64,000 nucleotides of DNA, taken from NCBI GenBank assembly GCA_023512345.1, contig JAILZT010000024.1:1-64000 (forward strand), written 5' to 3'. The notes under the pieces were generated by a model that saw nothing but the letters and a program-made list of their open reading frames with translations, was not told where the DNA came from and ran no database searches. The position numbers were made by a program, and so were the translations under genes. This DNA is from Paenibacillus sp. (GTDB lineage: Bacteria; Bacillota; Bacilli; Paenibacillales; Paenibacillaceae). Position 1 is the stretch's first letter. The number at the start of each line of letters is the position of its first letter. Of this stretch, positions 43,887-53,359 are shown piece after piece.

Positions 43887-44675
43887 TTAAATTCCGAAGA
43901 TCAATTCAACGGCGTATGCATTTGGATTGTCAGCTGTGATATCCGGCTCCATGATCTCCAAGTTTACGGTGCTAACCTGTGCTTTTTTCCGCTCTTGGGA
44001 AACGTCCATCGTACCCCCGCCAAGTGCCTTCCAGATAGTCAGCTGGCACGGCACATCTTGACCTGTTTTATCATTCACCAGCGTGAAGCGATGAGTGAAT
44101 TTGAATGGTTTCGGACGACGAATGCCAGTGAATGTGCTTTTTGTACCGTTAGTTTTGGTCCATTTATACACAACAATGATGTTTTTACCATTGTTGGACG
44201 CATCGGAAGTAACTTTGCCATCTGCTGCAATGGAATATTGCAGTGCTGTTGGTGCTGATGCTACTCGAGTAAGGGCCGTTAATTTTCCGGTTACCGTATC
44301 CTTCAGATAAACCTTATCACTGGCGGCTTTGAATGTTCCGCTGAACTTGGTAGGTGCTTTAACTGTATAACCGTTAGTTGCATCCAATACTCCCTCTTCG
44401 GTCTCATCGAAATCAACCGATCCTTCAACCGTGTTGGCTCCTTGTGAAATCTCCGCCAGAATGGTAGAAAAGCGAGGAATTTCGATGCTTACCTTATCCT
44501 GTACGTCCTGAGCAGTGTAATGGAATGCATAGCCACTGGAACCACCCATGACCTTCTCCCAATCTAACTGCATTTGCATCGTAACTTTATTGACCTTGTC
44601 TTCAAGGTACTTAAGCGTACCATCAAGTTCAGTTACGGCAATCGTACCAACACCATCAAATACTATTGGCTGCAT
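43887..44675 (-). CDS. Major tail protein
   Basis: 262 residues. Position before the chaperones and tape measure, a tail-tube-like start (GVGTIAVTELDGTLKYLEDK) and an Ig-like insertion at about 120-190 (SAPTALQYSIAADGKVTSD) support this. Good GGAGG ribosome site. The protein stacks to form the tail tube. Confidence 0.8.
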   Translation of the reverse strand: MQPIVFDGVGTIAVTELDGTLKYLEDKVNKVTMQMQLDWEKVMGGSSGYAFHYTAQDVQDKVSIEIPRFSTILAEISQGANTVEGSVDFDETEEGVLDATNGYTVKAPTKFSGTFKAASDKVYLKDTVTGKLTALTRVASAPTALQYSIAADGKVTSDASNNGKNIIVVYKWTKTNGTKSTFTGIRRPKPFKFTHRFTLVNDKTGQDVPCQLTIWKALGGGTMDVSQERKKAQVSTVNLEIMEPDITADNPNAYAVELIFGI

Positions 44676-44716
44676 ATATTGTTAGCCTCCTTAGGCATAA
44701 AAAAAGAACTGTCAGA

Positions 44717-44905
44717 TTATTTGATCAGTTCCCATAAACGCATATCGATTTCTTCAATACGTTTGTATTCTTCGGTGTCAGCGTAACCTTCAATCGGTTC
44801 GGCATTTTCACCCATAATTCCAAGCCTTGTTCCTAATGCTATCTTCTCCTTGATCAGCTTCTCCAGTTCAGTAGGCTCTTTCGTTGCTTCACTCTTGATT
44901 GGCAT
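44717..44905 (-). CDS. Small phage protein, 62 aa
   Basis: ATG at 44905 with GAGGTG upstream. Helical and charged (TELEKLIKEKIALGTRLGIMG). Between head-tail and major tail genes. Function unknown. Confidence 0.65.
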   Translation of the reverse strand: MPIKSEATKEPTELEKLIKEKIALGTRLGIMGENAEPIEGYADTEEYKRIEEIDMRLWELIK

Positions 44906-44910
44906 TGTAG

Positions 44911-45018
44911 TCACCTCATTCCCTTAAAGATATTTTTCCAAGCATTGCCGAGATTCACGGCAGCTTTTGCAGTTGACTGCATTGACTCATGTAATAGCTT
45001 AATGGATTCTTCATGCAT
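44911..45018 (-). CDS. Tiny phage ORF, 35 aa
   Basis: ATG at 45018 with GAGGTGTAAGG upstream; the TGA lies inside the next gene's ribosome site. Product HEESIKLLHESMQSTAKAAV and on; helical. Fits tightly between two genes with good signals, so probably translated. Confidence 0.5.
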   Translation of the reverse strand: MHEESIKLLHESMQSTAKAAVNLGNAWKNIFKGMR

Positions 45019-45027
45019 CCTTACACC

Positions 45028-45462
45028 TCAATTCATACGGATATAGTCGACATCGTATATGCCCTTGTATCCCTTGACACCGCTGATGCCTGTTGCGAAG
45101 TCATCGTCATAAGCAAGGACGCAAAGAAAGGAATGGAATCCCGGATTGATAATCCTCTTGTCGTGCAACAGCTTAAAGGACTGCTCAAACAATTGTTTGG
45201 CTTCATATGATGTCTTACCATAGAAGTCAAGGCAAAACTTACCTTCAAAGACGAGTGGATTGTTACCAAAACGACCAGGCATGATGTATTGACAGATATG
45301 AGGCACAGTATCTCTAGATATCGTCACCTCAGGCTCTAGGCCTTTCGTGAAGCACTTAATGACTTCGGGTGATGTGGCCGAAGGAGTAAGCCCTAAAAGC
45401 GCCATAAACTCAACGTCAGCCTTATGAGTGTTTTGAATAGCGTCTATCAACTGTAAACTCAA
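45028..45462 (-). CDS. Tail terminator/completion protein (by position)
   Basis: 144 residues, TTG start overlapping the previous TGA. Contains FCLDFYGKTSYEAKQLFEQ, a pattern seen in minor structural proteins preceding the major tail protein. Assigned by order. Confidence 0.6.
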   Translation of the reverse strand: MSLQLIDAIQNTHKADVEFMALLGLTPSATSPEVIKCFTKGLEPEVTISRDTVPHICQYIMPGRFGNNPLVFEGKFCLDFYGKTSYEAKQLFEQSFKLLHDKRIINPGFHSFLCVLAYDDDFATGISGVKGYKGIYDVDYIRMN

Positions 45463-46037
45463 TCCTTCGCCCCCCGAAAGTATCTATGATAAGGAAACTC
45501 TGTAATCACATGACTGATCGCCTCCAAGATGCGATTTTTGTTGGACTGAATGGCTATTCGTAAAAAGTAAGACGGTGGTGTTGCTTTAAACTTAGGATCA
45601 ATATCGCCGCGCGCTGCTAACTCCTCCAGGTCCGCCCCAGCATATCCACCACCTGAAAAACGCATGGTCCCATCAATGCTTTTATAGTTTCCTTGTCCAC
45701 GGCCTACGACAACTCTGCTTCCTTTCGAACGCAGACGGTTCCAAGCTTCACTATTCATATAGGTTACTAGACCGGGGTTTTGAGTGGCATCTGCCATCAG
45801 GGAGCCCTTACCAAACTGTTCTAACCAAGCTTGCCAATAGTCCGCTGTGATGTCTCCTACAATCATTTGATTGGCTAAGACAATCATTTGCATTTCCAAG
45901 TGGTCTCTGACTGCCGGATAATACCGAACTCCGCCTTTAGCTGTAACTAAAATCAGTTTGGTTAAGAGACTAATTTCTATAACAAGCTTCTTTTCCAGTT
46001 CCTTTGCAGCTCTCGCGGAGTCATATCCATTAATCAT
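45459..46037 (-). CDS. Head-tail joining protein, gp10-like (by position)
   Basis: 192 residues, mostly helical N-terminus, then basic segment (RLRSKGSRVVVGRGQGNYKS) and FPYHRYFRGAKD end. Fits the HK97 gp10-like/neck slot. Coupled at both ends by 4 bp overlaps. Confidence 0.6.
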   Translation of the reverse strand: MINGYDSARAAKELEKKLVIEISLLTKLILVTAKGGVRYYPAVRDHLEMQMIVLANQMIVGDITADYWQAWLEQFGKGSLMADATQNPGLVTYMNSEAWNRLRSKGSRVVVGRGQGNYKSIDGTMRFSGGGYAGADLEELAARGDIDPKFKATPPSYFLRIAIQSNKNRILEAISHVITEFPYHRYFRGAKD

Positions 46038-46612
46038 CGTCTATCTTCTGAGAGTTGGACTTGATACAAGCCTGGATATTTAACATCATTAATGTCATCA
46101 ACCTGGTAGGGTCTACCATGCAGAAGAATGCGGTCGCGTTGCTCAAGCGTAGGATCATTTGGGCGTTTGACGTTTACGGTGTTTTGTACCCTGAGCAAGT
46201 GGGTTGTAGTTGGTAACAAGCCAGGTTCCTCTTGAAGGAGTTTAGCCGATACGAATTCAGCAAACGCAACAACGCCTGTCTGGACAGCTGTAAAAGTTGG
46301 TGGTCCGTCTTCATTGTCATTTTTATCATACGGTTGGCTGTATCGCTGAATCACTATTGCTGCGTTGACCTTAACCATGCCACAGTACTTATCTTTATCA
46401 GTGGTCCGGCGAAGTGAAAGCACAAGGTATTGATCATCGGTTGTTTGCAACAAAGACCCCGTAGTCACTTCTGATATCGGAGAAAACACGCCGTTATAGT
46501 TCGATTCTTTACCTAACTGTGAACTCCCCTTAGATTCTCGTGATATGATTACGAGGTCCTGTGATCCATCCACACTACAAGGCAAATGACGGTGGGCGAA
46601 GTCTTTAAACAT
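46034..46612 (-). CDS. Head closure / head-tail adaptor
   Basis: 192 residues from ATG 46612, which overlaps the previous stop as TGATG; a longer GTG frame begins too near the ribosome site. Beta-rich with ERDRILLHGRPYQVDDINDVKY, a phrase typical of head closure proteins. Confidence 0.68.
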   Translation of the reverse strand: MFKDFAHRHLPCSVDGSQDLVIISRESKGSSQLGKESNYNGVFSPISEVTTGSLLQTTDDQYLVLSLRRTTDKDKYCGMVKVNAAIVIQRYSQPYDKNDNEDGPPTFTAVQTGVVAFAEFVSAKLLQEEPGLLPTTTHLLRVQNTVNVKRPNDPTLEQRDRILLHGRPYQVDDINDVKYPGLYQVQLSEDRR

Positions 46613-47046
46613 CAGTAATGCCACCCTTCCTTTGTTCTTGTTGGGCCAGCTAAACCGAATGAAGGGGCATTTCTCCCACCCTCAACTATAGATATTGAAT
46701 CAATGAACTGATAAGCTTCATCAACTAATTGAATGGCGTATTTACTCCAATCAACCGTTTGGTTTTCGAATGAAAAATCAAAGTCCTTTTTAGACTTCTT
46801 AATCCTCGCCGTCATGGAGGGAGCAAGTATAGCAGCAACCATACAAATGGCCGCTGCATATACAAAGTTCCTATCATCATCTACCAGCTCTGCATAATTT
46901 GGAACAGATGCAATAACCCTTGCTTCACCGATGGGTAAAACAGAAAGAGCGTCTATATCGGTGTCAGATAATACATCCTCACCAACACCAAGACGCCCTC
47001 TTATTTCACGATGGTACGAAGCAATCGTGAGTATTTTATTCGCCAT
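46612..47046 (-). CDS. Head-tail connector protein
   Basis: 144 residues from ATG 47046 inside the end of the previous gene. Helical: VLSDTDIDALSVLPIGEARV, NFVYAAAICMVAAILAPSM. Resembles siphophage connectors that bind the portal. Confidence 0.68.
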   Translation of the reverse strand: MANKILTIASYHREIRGRLGVGEDVLSDTDIDALSVLPIGEARVIASVPNYAELVDDDRNFVYAAAICMVAAILAPSMTARIKKSKKDFDFSFENQTVDWSKYAIQLVDEAYQFIDSISIVEGGRNAPSFGLAGPTRTKEGWHY

Positions 47047-47425
47047 CCTTGTCACCACCACCAGCGCTTAAAGCTTGTTTTAGCTCGTCAGCGTCCATCT
47101 TGGTGTAACCGGGGATTTTCAACTCCTTGGCCGTGGCCTTAAGCTCCCTGAGTTCTTCATCCGTTTGGATCAATGCGATTTGTTCCTGCAGTTGCGCTTC
47201 ACGGGCTTTAGACTCTTCAAGTTGTACCTGAAGTTCCAGTTCGCGTCCGGATGGATTATCGTTGACAATATCGTTACTGTCTACGATCTCAGCCAGCAAC
47301 TCTCCTGTTGCCGCATTGCGAACTTGCTTTTTCGCGATCTCTACAAGGCCATCATGGGCATCTGTTACGATGTCCCCAGCGTTGTATACTCCAACTGCAT
47401 CGACTAACACTTTTACAATAACCAT
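47036..47425 (-). CDS. Phage protein with C-terminal HeH/LEM-like motif
   Basis: 129 residues. N-terminal beta part (VLVDAVGVYNAGDIVTD), coiled coil, then ELKIPGYTKMDADELKQAL, a helix-extended-helix motif. Located between capsid and connector genes. Role unknown. Confidence 0.7.
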   Translation of the reverse strand: MVIVKVLVDAVGVYNAGDIVTDAHDGLVEIAKKQVRNAATGELLAEIVDSNDIVNDNPSGRELELQVQLEESKAREAQLQEQIALIQTDEELRELKATAKELKIPGYTKMDADELKQALSAGGGDKDGE

Positions 47426-47442
47426 AGTATTTTCTTCCTCCC

Positions 47443-48456
47443 TTAAGCTACTGTAGCAAAGATATGCCAGTTGACGTATTTCAGACGCGGAAGGACGGTT
47501 GCTCCATTAATCACTTGCCATTGATCAGGGTCTCCTGAAATCAACTTCGTTAGTGCAAATTTCCCGGTATGTCCGGTAAAGATATCCTCATAGTTGTTCG
47601 GGCTTGTCACGAGGTCCATGATAGAGCCTGTCATCCCTTCACCGATGATGATCAAGGCGTTGTCAGGGATGAACGGGAAGAATGTACCGGTGTCATCGAT
47701 ATAGCCGCCATCGTAGACTTCGTATTGAAGGCCGTTTAGGTTTTGGCTGAGGATTTCTGCAAGCGATCCAGCGGTAACGATATCCTTACCATAGGTGTAT
47801 CTGATCAAATCTCGAATCTTTGAATTTTGTTTCAACAACTGATCAACCTTTTTATTGGCAATAATCTTAACCGCTCTCGCGCCGCTACCACGGAAACGAA
47901 GAATCCAATTATCCAAGTCCGCCAATGGATCTGCAGTTGCCACATTGCTCCAAAGAGTAGCAGCTGTCGGTTTGTTGTTGGATGGCACGCCGTAATCAAT
48001 TGTTCTGGCTGGCTTAGTCTTGGTGGCTGGAATGATAAGCGATCCCGAAAGTGCTTGGAATCTCATCCACTCAAAACGCGTTTCTAGGCGAAGGTTCAAG
48101 CCGACCATTCTGTCAATCATGTATTCCTCAGCCCACCGCTGTTGAAGATCATTCCCTGGCTTCCGGAGAACAGCAATTTTTTCACGGTCGATGATCGCCT
48201 TTTCTCTCCACTCTTGGTTAGTAAAGCTCATCGACTTTACAACTGGTGCGGCATGGATCGGCGAAGGATCATTAAGACTGGTAGGTGGCGTCATGCCAGT
48301 ATCGTCATACGTTACATCATATTCGATAGTCAGACCAAGTTCCGGCTTGAAGTCAACGCCATTAGTCAGCAGTTGCGCCCCTCTGTAACTGTTAATATCT
48401 GTCCGAATGTTTTGGACAACTTCCGTTAGGAAATACGGATCAAGTACGTTAGCCAT
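47443..48456 (-). CDS. Major capsid protein, lambda gpE type
   Basis: 337 residues, matching the E-type capsid family: MANVLDPYFLTEVVQNI start, TNQEWREKAIIDREKIA, VKIIANKKVDQLLKQN and a C-terminal FATVA. HK97 fold. Follows the decoration protein gene. Confidence 0.9.
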   Translation of the reverse strand: MANVLDPYFLTEVVQNIRTDINSYRGAQLLTNGVDFKPELGLTIEYDVTYDDTGMTPPTSLNDPSPIHAAPVVKSMSFTNQEWREKAIIDREKIAVLRKPGNDLQQRWAEEYMIDRMVGLNLRLETRFEWMRFQALSGSLIIPATKTKPARTIDYGVPSNNKPTAATLWSNVATADPLADLDNWILRFRGSGARAVKIIANKKVDQLLKQNSKIRDLIRYTYGKDIVTAGSLAEILSQNLNGLQYEVYDGGYIDDTGTFFPFIPDNALIIIGEGMTGSIMDLVTSPNNYEDIFTGHTGKFALTKLISGDPDQWQVINGATVLPRLKYVNWHIFATVA

Positions 48457-48471
48457 ATATGTTGTTCCCCC

Positions 48472-48840
48472 TTATACAAAATAGCAAAGCTTAAGCGCTG
48501 TTTTAGCCGCAGTATCAATGCCAATCAATTTGGATTCATCAAAAATTCCAGCAATCCACGCTGAAGCGCCGATGTCAGTAAGTGTAGTATCTTGGTCATT
48601 GTCAAGGATGCAAACAGCCACTTGGGATCCGTTTGATGCACCAGCAGCATAAGGAACGAATTTACCTGTGGCCGTTACTTTGCCAAGTATTGTACCTTTC
48701 AAGACAATACCATTTCCTTGAGCCAGCATTACGCCACCGGGAAGCTTTGCCTGTAGATCCGTAGAAGCAAGTACTTCTGTAAACGATCGAGTGTAAGTCG
48801 TTCCTGGACCGGGAGCACCATTATATTGTGCTGGATTCAT
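48472..48840 (-). CDS. Head decoration protein, gpD-like
   Basis: 122 residues with GVMLAQGNGIVLKGTILGKVTATG and AVCILDNDQDT, the head-decoration pattern. Directly before the capsid gene. Confidence 0.88.
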   Translation of the reverse strand: MNPAQYNGAPGPGTTYTRSFTEVLASTDLQAKLPGGVMLAQGNGIVLKGTILGKVTATGKFVPYAAGASNGSQVAVCILDNDQDTTLTDIGASAWIAGIFDESKLIGIDTAAKTALKLCYFV

Positions 48841-48841
48841 A

Positions 48842-50149
48842 CTACTTGTCCTCCTTCAGCAGATTACCTCTGCCAGTGTTTTTCAAAGCCGCACGGGCTT
48901 CTTCCTTCGCCAATGCCTGAAGTTGTTCTGGTGTCTTCTCAACTCCATCGTTCTGCGTATTCGTCGGTGCAGCACCGCTCAATGCTCCAGCAGGAAGGTT
49001 TACGTCCTCGCCTTGTGTGTGACGACCACCACCGCCCAACGCAGCCGAAGCCAAAGCTTCATATGATGCATTGATCTTTTCAATCTCTGATACCGGCAGA
49101 TGGGACAAAGCGCTTTTCATTGCCTCCACATTAAAAGCTTCACCGAGAGCACGGACACCAGCTCCACACGCTTGTTCAGTAACTTTAACCTTGTATGTTG
49201 CTCCATCTAATGCTTGTGTGCTCAATGATGTAAGTTTGCTCAGAATCTCGGAGTCGTTCTCCACGCTCAATACAGCACGGATTTGACCGAGCACACTATT
49301 CGCCGTAGCTAATGCTGTTGCTTGTGTTTGTTGTGCTGCTAAAGCAGCCGCTTTTTGTTCATCTGTCACTGTGTCATCTCCTCCGGCCAGTGTTTTGGCC
49401 TGTTCATTTGTTTGATACTGTTTGGATACAAAAGCGTTCATGCCGCCCTTGTTGCTGAAAAAATAAAAGACGCGACCATCGCCATAAAGCGACTTCGCAT
49501 CTAAGGGAAGTGGTTCATATTCAGTTTGCATTTGTGGTTCAGCTTCTTCATGTGATTTGGTAGAGAGAGATCCACGAGTTATTCCAGCCCCCTCATACCC
49601 ACCGTCAAAGACAATGGAGTTTTCCATGATATAGCCATCATCTGCAAGGACTAGGCACTCTTTACCATCGTATTGTTGTCCCCGCATGTGGGAACAATCT
49701 GCACTTCTGAAATAATCACCACCACAAATGCTGCAAGTATGCTTTGTGGAAACAAATCCAGCTGAGGTATCGAATATGGTTCCAGAGTCAATACCGGTAG
49801 CTAGTTGATCTGTCGATATCCCGTTGGCTTCCAAACCTTTTGCCATGTAATGATCACCGTATAGCTCCAGTTCCCCACCCTCTTCAACAATACGGCTATC
49901 GAATGTACGGCCATAGGGGAAAGATAAGGCTTCCCATTTCTGCCACGGATGATCTACCAGTAAAGCAACACCTTCTTTAACTTGGTCTGCCATCTTTCGG
50001 AGGAAGTTTGGGGTGATTTTCATTTTGTACTTGTCTATGCGTTTTGTTCCGATAATCCTAGCCTGAAACACGTGAGCCTGTTCATCGGTTAAAGGTACGA
50101 GAGCCTTCTGGTTAATCTTTGTCAATTGCTCAGCTGTAGGTTTTGCCAT
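48842..50149 (-). CDS. Prohead protease with C-terminal scaffold
   Basis: 435 residues. N-terminal ~210 residues fit a phage maturation protease (VALLVDHPW with His67; IFDTSAGF) and include a CSICGG...C-x-H...C zinc-like insert at ~138-165. The C-terminal ~200 residues are Ala/Gln/Glu-rich and helical like a scaffold. The fused arrangement is common. Confidence 0.75.
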   Translation of the reverse strand: MAKPTAEQLTKINQKALVPLTDEQAHVFQARIIGTKRIDKYKMKITPNFLRKMADQVKEGVALLVDHPWQKWEALSFPYGRTFDSRIVEEGGELELYGDHYMAKGLEANGISTDQLATGIDSGTIFDTSAGFVSTKHTCSICGGDYFRSADCSHMRGQQYDGKECLVLADDGYIMENSIVFDGGYEGAGITRGSLSTKSHEEAEPQMQTEYEPLPLDAKSLYGDGRVFYFFSNKGGMNAFVSKQYQTNEQAKTLAGGDDTVTDEQKAAALAAQQTQATALATANSVLGQIRAVLSVENDSEILSKLTSLSTQALDGATYKVKVTEQACGAGVRALGEAFNVEAMKSALSHLPVSEIEKINASYEALASAALGGGGRHTQGEDVNLPAGALSGAAPTNTQNDGVEKTPEQLQALAKEEARAALKNTGRGNLLKEDK

Positions 50150-50229
50150 TTTTTTTTACTCACCTCCTTTGAAATATTGAAAGATTAGATAAGGATCACC
50201 CCCGCGCTTATGAGCGCATCAGAATCAAT

Positions 50230-50463
50230 CTACTCAGCAGGCGAAAAGTCAATGTAATAAGACTTACCTACTTCGAACTCTGCTGCCGCTTTCGGGTTTA
50301 CTGTGCAAAGTTCCAGTTTGCCGCTTGGCGTTGCTTGGAAGAATGCTTTATTCTCTTCACTGGTACCGTAAACTGGTTGCATGACAATCTTTACCGATGG
50401 GGTTGCGTTCAGACTATAGGCAACCTCACCTTTTTCTACGCACAAAAATTTCGCTCTTATCAT
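50230..50463 (-). CDS. Small phage protein, 77 aa
   Basis: ATG 50463 with GGAGGTGA upstream inside the portal gene's end. Beta-rich (KFLCVEKGEVAYSLNATP; SYYIDFSPAE); recurs between portal and protease genes in Firmicute phages. Function unknown. Confidence 0.7.
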   Translation of the reverse strand: MIRAKFLCVEKGEVAYSLNATPSVKIVMQPVYGTSEENKAFFQATPSGKLELCTVNPKAAAEFEVGKSYYIDFSPAE

Positions 50464-50465
50464 CT

Positions 50466-51926
50466 TCATTCACCTCCCCTATCTGGTGGAACTTGTTCAT
50501 TTAAATCTGGCTCATACTTCTTCTCCAGCTTTGGAAGTAATTCTTCAGGAATCCTTGCATCAAGACCGAGAGTCCAACGTACTTCTTCAGCAGCTTCTAG
50601 CGAAGTGATATAGAAGTTTTTCTCCGCAGTAATATAGTTGTTTATCTTTGATCGGCGATCACGCTCGACTTCATTCTCAGAACGAAGATCAATCGGGGCG
50701 TAGTCTACTTCAACCTTTGTTTGCGTCCCCTTCACTCTTGCTGACAACGAAAAAGCCCGCTGCCAGAAACGTTTGGTTACGCTCCGCGCGGACTCTACAT
50801 TTTTAATATATATTTGAGTGTCAATCGAACTGTATGTTTCGGTTGACCCTTGGTGCCGTGAAAGAATGGTAAGTAGCGTTTTCAGCGATGTTGCCATTTG
50901 GGTATCAATGATGTCGATTAACTTTTTGATATCGACCATTGGTCCTGAATTGCCACCCTTGAGGTATTCGACCTTTACGCTGTCCCAGTGGACTAAGGCA
51001 TCATCTGGATTGAGAGAGTTGAAATGATTCAGCATGTCGTCCATGCGTTCTTTCAGCCATTTTTGCTGACCGTCTGGATTAGATTTCAAATTATTTGGGA
51101 TATTCTTTAGCATGATTTCTTCCAACATTGAGATATCAAGACGTGGATAGCCTTGATTATGAACGACAGCTTTCAAATCTGCTAAGACCTGAAGGTGAAA
51201 GAAGACCACTTGTAGCACCGGCAGCATTGGTGTTCGTCCATAAGGATCGTCAACCATTGGGTCAAATTCTTCATAAATGAACGTTGGTGTATCGATCTTC
51301 TTATATTGTCCGAACCATTCCTCACCTGGTCTTCTTCGTGGGTTCTTCACATACTGCCACGGTGTAACTCGGCTAGTGTCTGGTTCTCTTCGAAACCAAA
51401 TTAAAGCCGGATCAACCGGAACAATATCAATTACATCGTTACAATTATCATTCAGCACAACTTCTCCGGCACAAGCTCCGCGAACCATAATCATCATCCG
51501 CTGGATCGTATCCAGTTTATCTAATGATCGCCCATGTTGATATCCAGGCGAAGGTAACGGTGTGTTAAGCATCGCCTTAAGTTCATCCAAAACTCTCTGT
51601 CCACTCTTATCTTCGTTCCCATTGCGTTTCTTGGCTGTTAGGGTTAGTGGTGTATCCCCCATTCGTAGATACGTATACAAAGCATAAGAAACGTCTGGAT
51701 GCACGGATATCAGAAGTTCTAACAATTCCTCCGCTGTGTAGCTTTGTAGTTTGGTGAGGTCAATGTTATGGGCTTGCTGATACTTCTTAGGTAACCAGTT
51801 GAAGATTCCGTAGGGATTAGAGTTCTTCGGGACTGTTGATCTGCCTACACCCATCATCTGACGTTTAACTACTGCTGGAAGAACTGCATTTGAGAACACA
51901 TATAGGGCCCTATGATACCATTTCAA
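50466..51926 (-). CDS. Portal protein
   Basis: 486 residues with HPDVSYALYTYLRMGDTPL, a helical stem region and EVVLNDNCNDVIDIVPVDPALIWF. Forms the dodecameric DNA gate at the head vertex. Position between terminase and protease supports it. Confidence 0.85.
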   Translation of the reverse strand: MKWYHRALYVFSNAVLPAVVKRQMMGVGRSTVPKNSNPYGIFNWLPKKYQQAHNIDLTKLQSYTAEELLELLISVHPDVSYALYTYLRMGDTPLTLTAKKRNGNEDKSGQRVLDELKAMLNTPLPSPGYQHGRSLDKLDTIQRMMIMVRGACAGEVVLNDNCNDVIDIVPVDPALIWFRREPDTSRVTPWQYVKNPRRRPGEEWFGQYKKIDTPTFIYEEFDPMVDDPYGRTPMLPVLQVVFFHLQVLADLKAVVHNQGYPRLDISMLEEIMLKNIPNNLKSNPDGQQKWLKERMDDMLNHFNSLNPDDALVHWDSVKVEYLKGGNSGPMVDIKKLIDIIDTQMATSLKTLLTILSRHQGSTETYSSIDTQIYIKNVESARSVTKRFWQRAFSLSARVKGTQTKVEVDYAPIDLRSENEVERDRRSKINNYITAEKNFYITSLEAAEEVRWTLGLDARIPEELLPKLEKKYEPDLNEQVPPDRGGE

Positions 51927-52017
51927 AATTTCACCACCTTTTTATATAAAAAAACAATAATTAGAAGGAAATAACAATTTTCGTGTCGAAAGTAGTAGGA
52001 CTAAAGGAGGTGATAAC

Positions 52018-52197
52018 ATGGCTGATAAACTCACACCAGGCACTCCTGCTCCTAAATCCGGACAATACAGCGTTGTAGGTCCTAGAGGTGGAGACAAAGG
52101 AAGAGAAGTTACCTCGACCAAAGGAAATCCTTTGCCACCTACCCAAAAACCGGGAGAAGGTTACAAGTTGGTAGATCCTACGAAACATAAAAAGTAG
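52018..52197 (+). CDS. YjzC-like protein, 59 aa
   Basis: The only clear plus-strand gene in the structural module. PGTPAPKSGQYSVVGPRGG, KGNPLPPTQKPGEGYKLVD match the YjzC family of small polar proteins. GGAGGTGAT before the ATG and its own terminator. Function unknown; a stand-alone cargo gene. Confidence 0.8.
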   Translation: MADKLTPGTPAPKSGQYSVVGPRGGDKGREVTSTKGNPLPPTQKPGEGYKLVDPTKHKK

Positions 52198-52203
52198 TTT
52201 TGT

Positions 52204-52228
52204 TAAGTCGCCATTTTGGCGGCTTTTT
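52204..52228 (+). terminator. Terminator of the YjzC-like gene
   Basis: AAGTCGCC/GGCGGCTT hairpin and TTTTTCTTTTTT. Confidence 0.88.
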
Positions 52229-52249
52229 CTTTTTTATTTATTTTCCACA

Positions 52250-52290
52250 TAAAAATAGAAGGCAGGAAAAGTTTCCTGACCTTCTGTATT
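52250..52290 (-). terminator. Terminator
   Basis: AGAAGGTCAGGAAA/TTTCCTGCCTTCT hairpin followed by ATTTTTAT on the minus strand. Confidence 0.8.
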
Positions 52291-52356
52291 CGTTCATACT
52301 TCTATGTCTTAAATAATATCATTGGTTTTATTCGGAGTTACTACGGAAATTCGTCT

Positions 52357-53172
52357 TTATTTGATCCTCTCTTTAACTTCAAAAAGATGATCAATCATTT
52401 TTTTCATTATCTCAGTAGTATCAAATGATTCCTTATGATCCTCAAATAATTTAAAAGATAACAACATATTTTGAACATTTAACAGGCTATCGTGGTACTC
52501 TTTCAATTGCAAGATTGTCTTGCTGTAGAGATAAAACATTAGTCCAGACACAATTTCAATAATGACTCCAGCAGCACCAGAAATATACGCTATATCCTCA
52601 GAATCATTAGTAATGTAGGAAACAACCAAACCACTGGCAATTAGAACAAACCCCAATATACTGACCCCTAATGAAGCATAAAAAGATCTCTTATTGCTGT
52701 TTTTTACCAGATCATAATAATCTCCGAGATTTTTCAAGTTGATATCGACTAAAGTGTCGAAATATCGATTGGTTTTATTTTCAGCATTTTTGCTTTCATT
52801 TTGAGTAATTCCTAGATTCTCTTCAAACCTTCTTCTTCGTTTTTGTAATGATCTTATCTCTGATTGAAGGCTGATTTGTTTGTTTTGTCTCCCAAGACTC
52901 GCAATAACCATTAGCAAACTAAATATAGACAACGGAATTGAAACATATCTTGGAACCCAGTCTATTAAGCTGCTAACTGCATCAACAGCAAAACAAATAA
53001 ATGAAATTAAAAAAAGTATTCTAAGCGTCACTGTGTACATTTTATCAGTACGAATATCAGCTTCTAGTTTTTCAATTTGATTATCGTAAAAATCCGCACC
53101 AATTGAATCAATGAAGTCGCCATTGTTTGATATCTCACTCACTAGATTAATTAAATTTGATTCATTGTTCAA
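52357..53172 (-). CDS. Membrane protein with TRADD-N-associated-type 2TM domain
   Basis: 271 residues with two pairs of helices (~45-90 and ~165-215). The second half, YFDTLVDINLKNLGDYYDLV then a two-helix hairpin and LYSKTILQLKEYHDSLLNVQ, resembles the two-transmembrane domain associated with TRADD-N modules in conflict systems. No enzyme domain. Isolated by a terminator, between portal and terminase. Defence role is an inference. Confidence 0.5.
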   Translation of the reverse strand: MNNESNLINLVSEISNNGDFIDSIGADFYDNQIEKLEADIRTDKMYTVTLRILFLISFICFAVDAVSSLIDWVPRYVSIPLSIFSLLMVIASLGRQNKQISLQSEIRSLQKRRRRFEENLGITQNESKNAENKTNRYFDTLVDINLKNLGDYYDLVKNSNKRSFYASLGVSILGFVLIASGLVVSYITNDSEDIAYISGAAGVIIEIVSGLMFYLYSKTILQLKEYHDSLLNVQNMLLSFKLFEDHKESFDTTEIMKKMIDHLFEVKERIK

Positions 53173-53359
53173 TCTTCATCCTCCCAATAAATTCATCTAT
53201 TAATTCCTCTTTATTGTAACACCTCCATTACTAGGAAACATCACAAGTATATTGAATGATGGACAGTGGAGTAATCTCTTTTTATAGAGTTGTACAGAAA
53301 CCCTGAAAACCGTCAAAAGATAGGTGCTTCTTTAATTAAAGGACTAATTTATTATTAGT

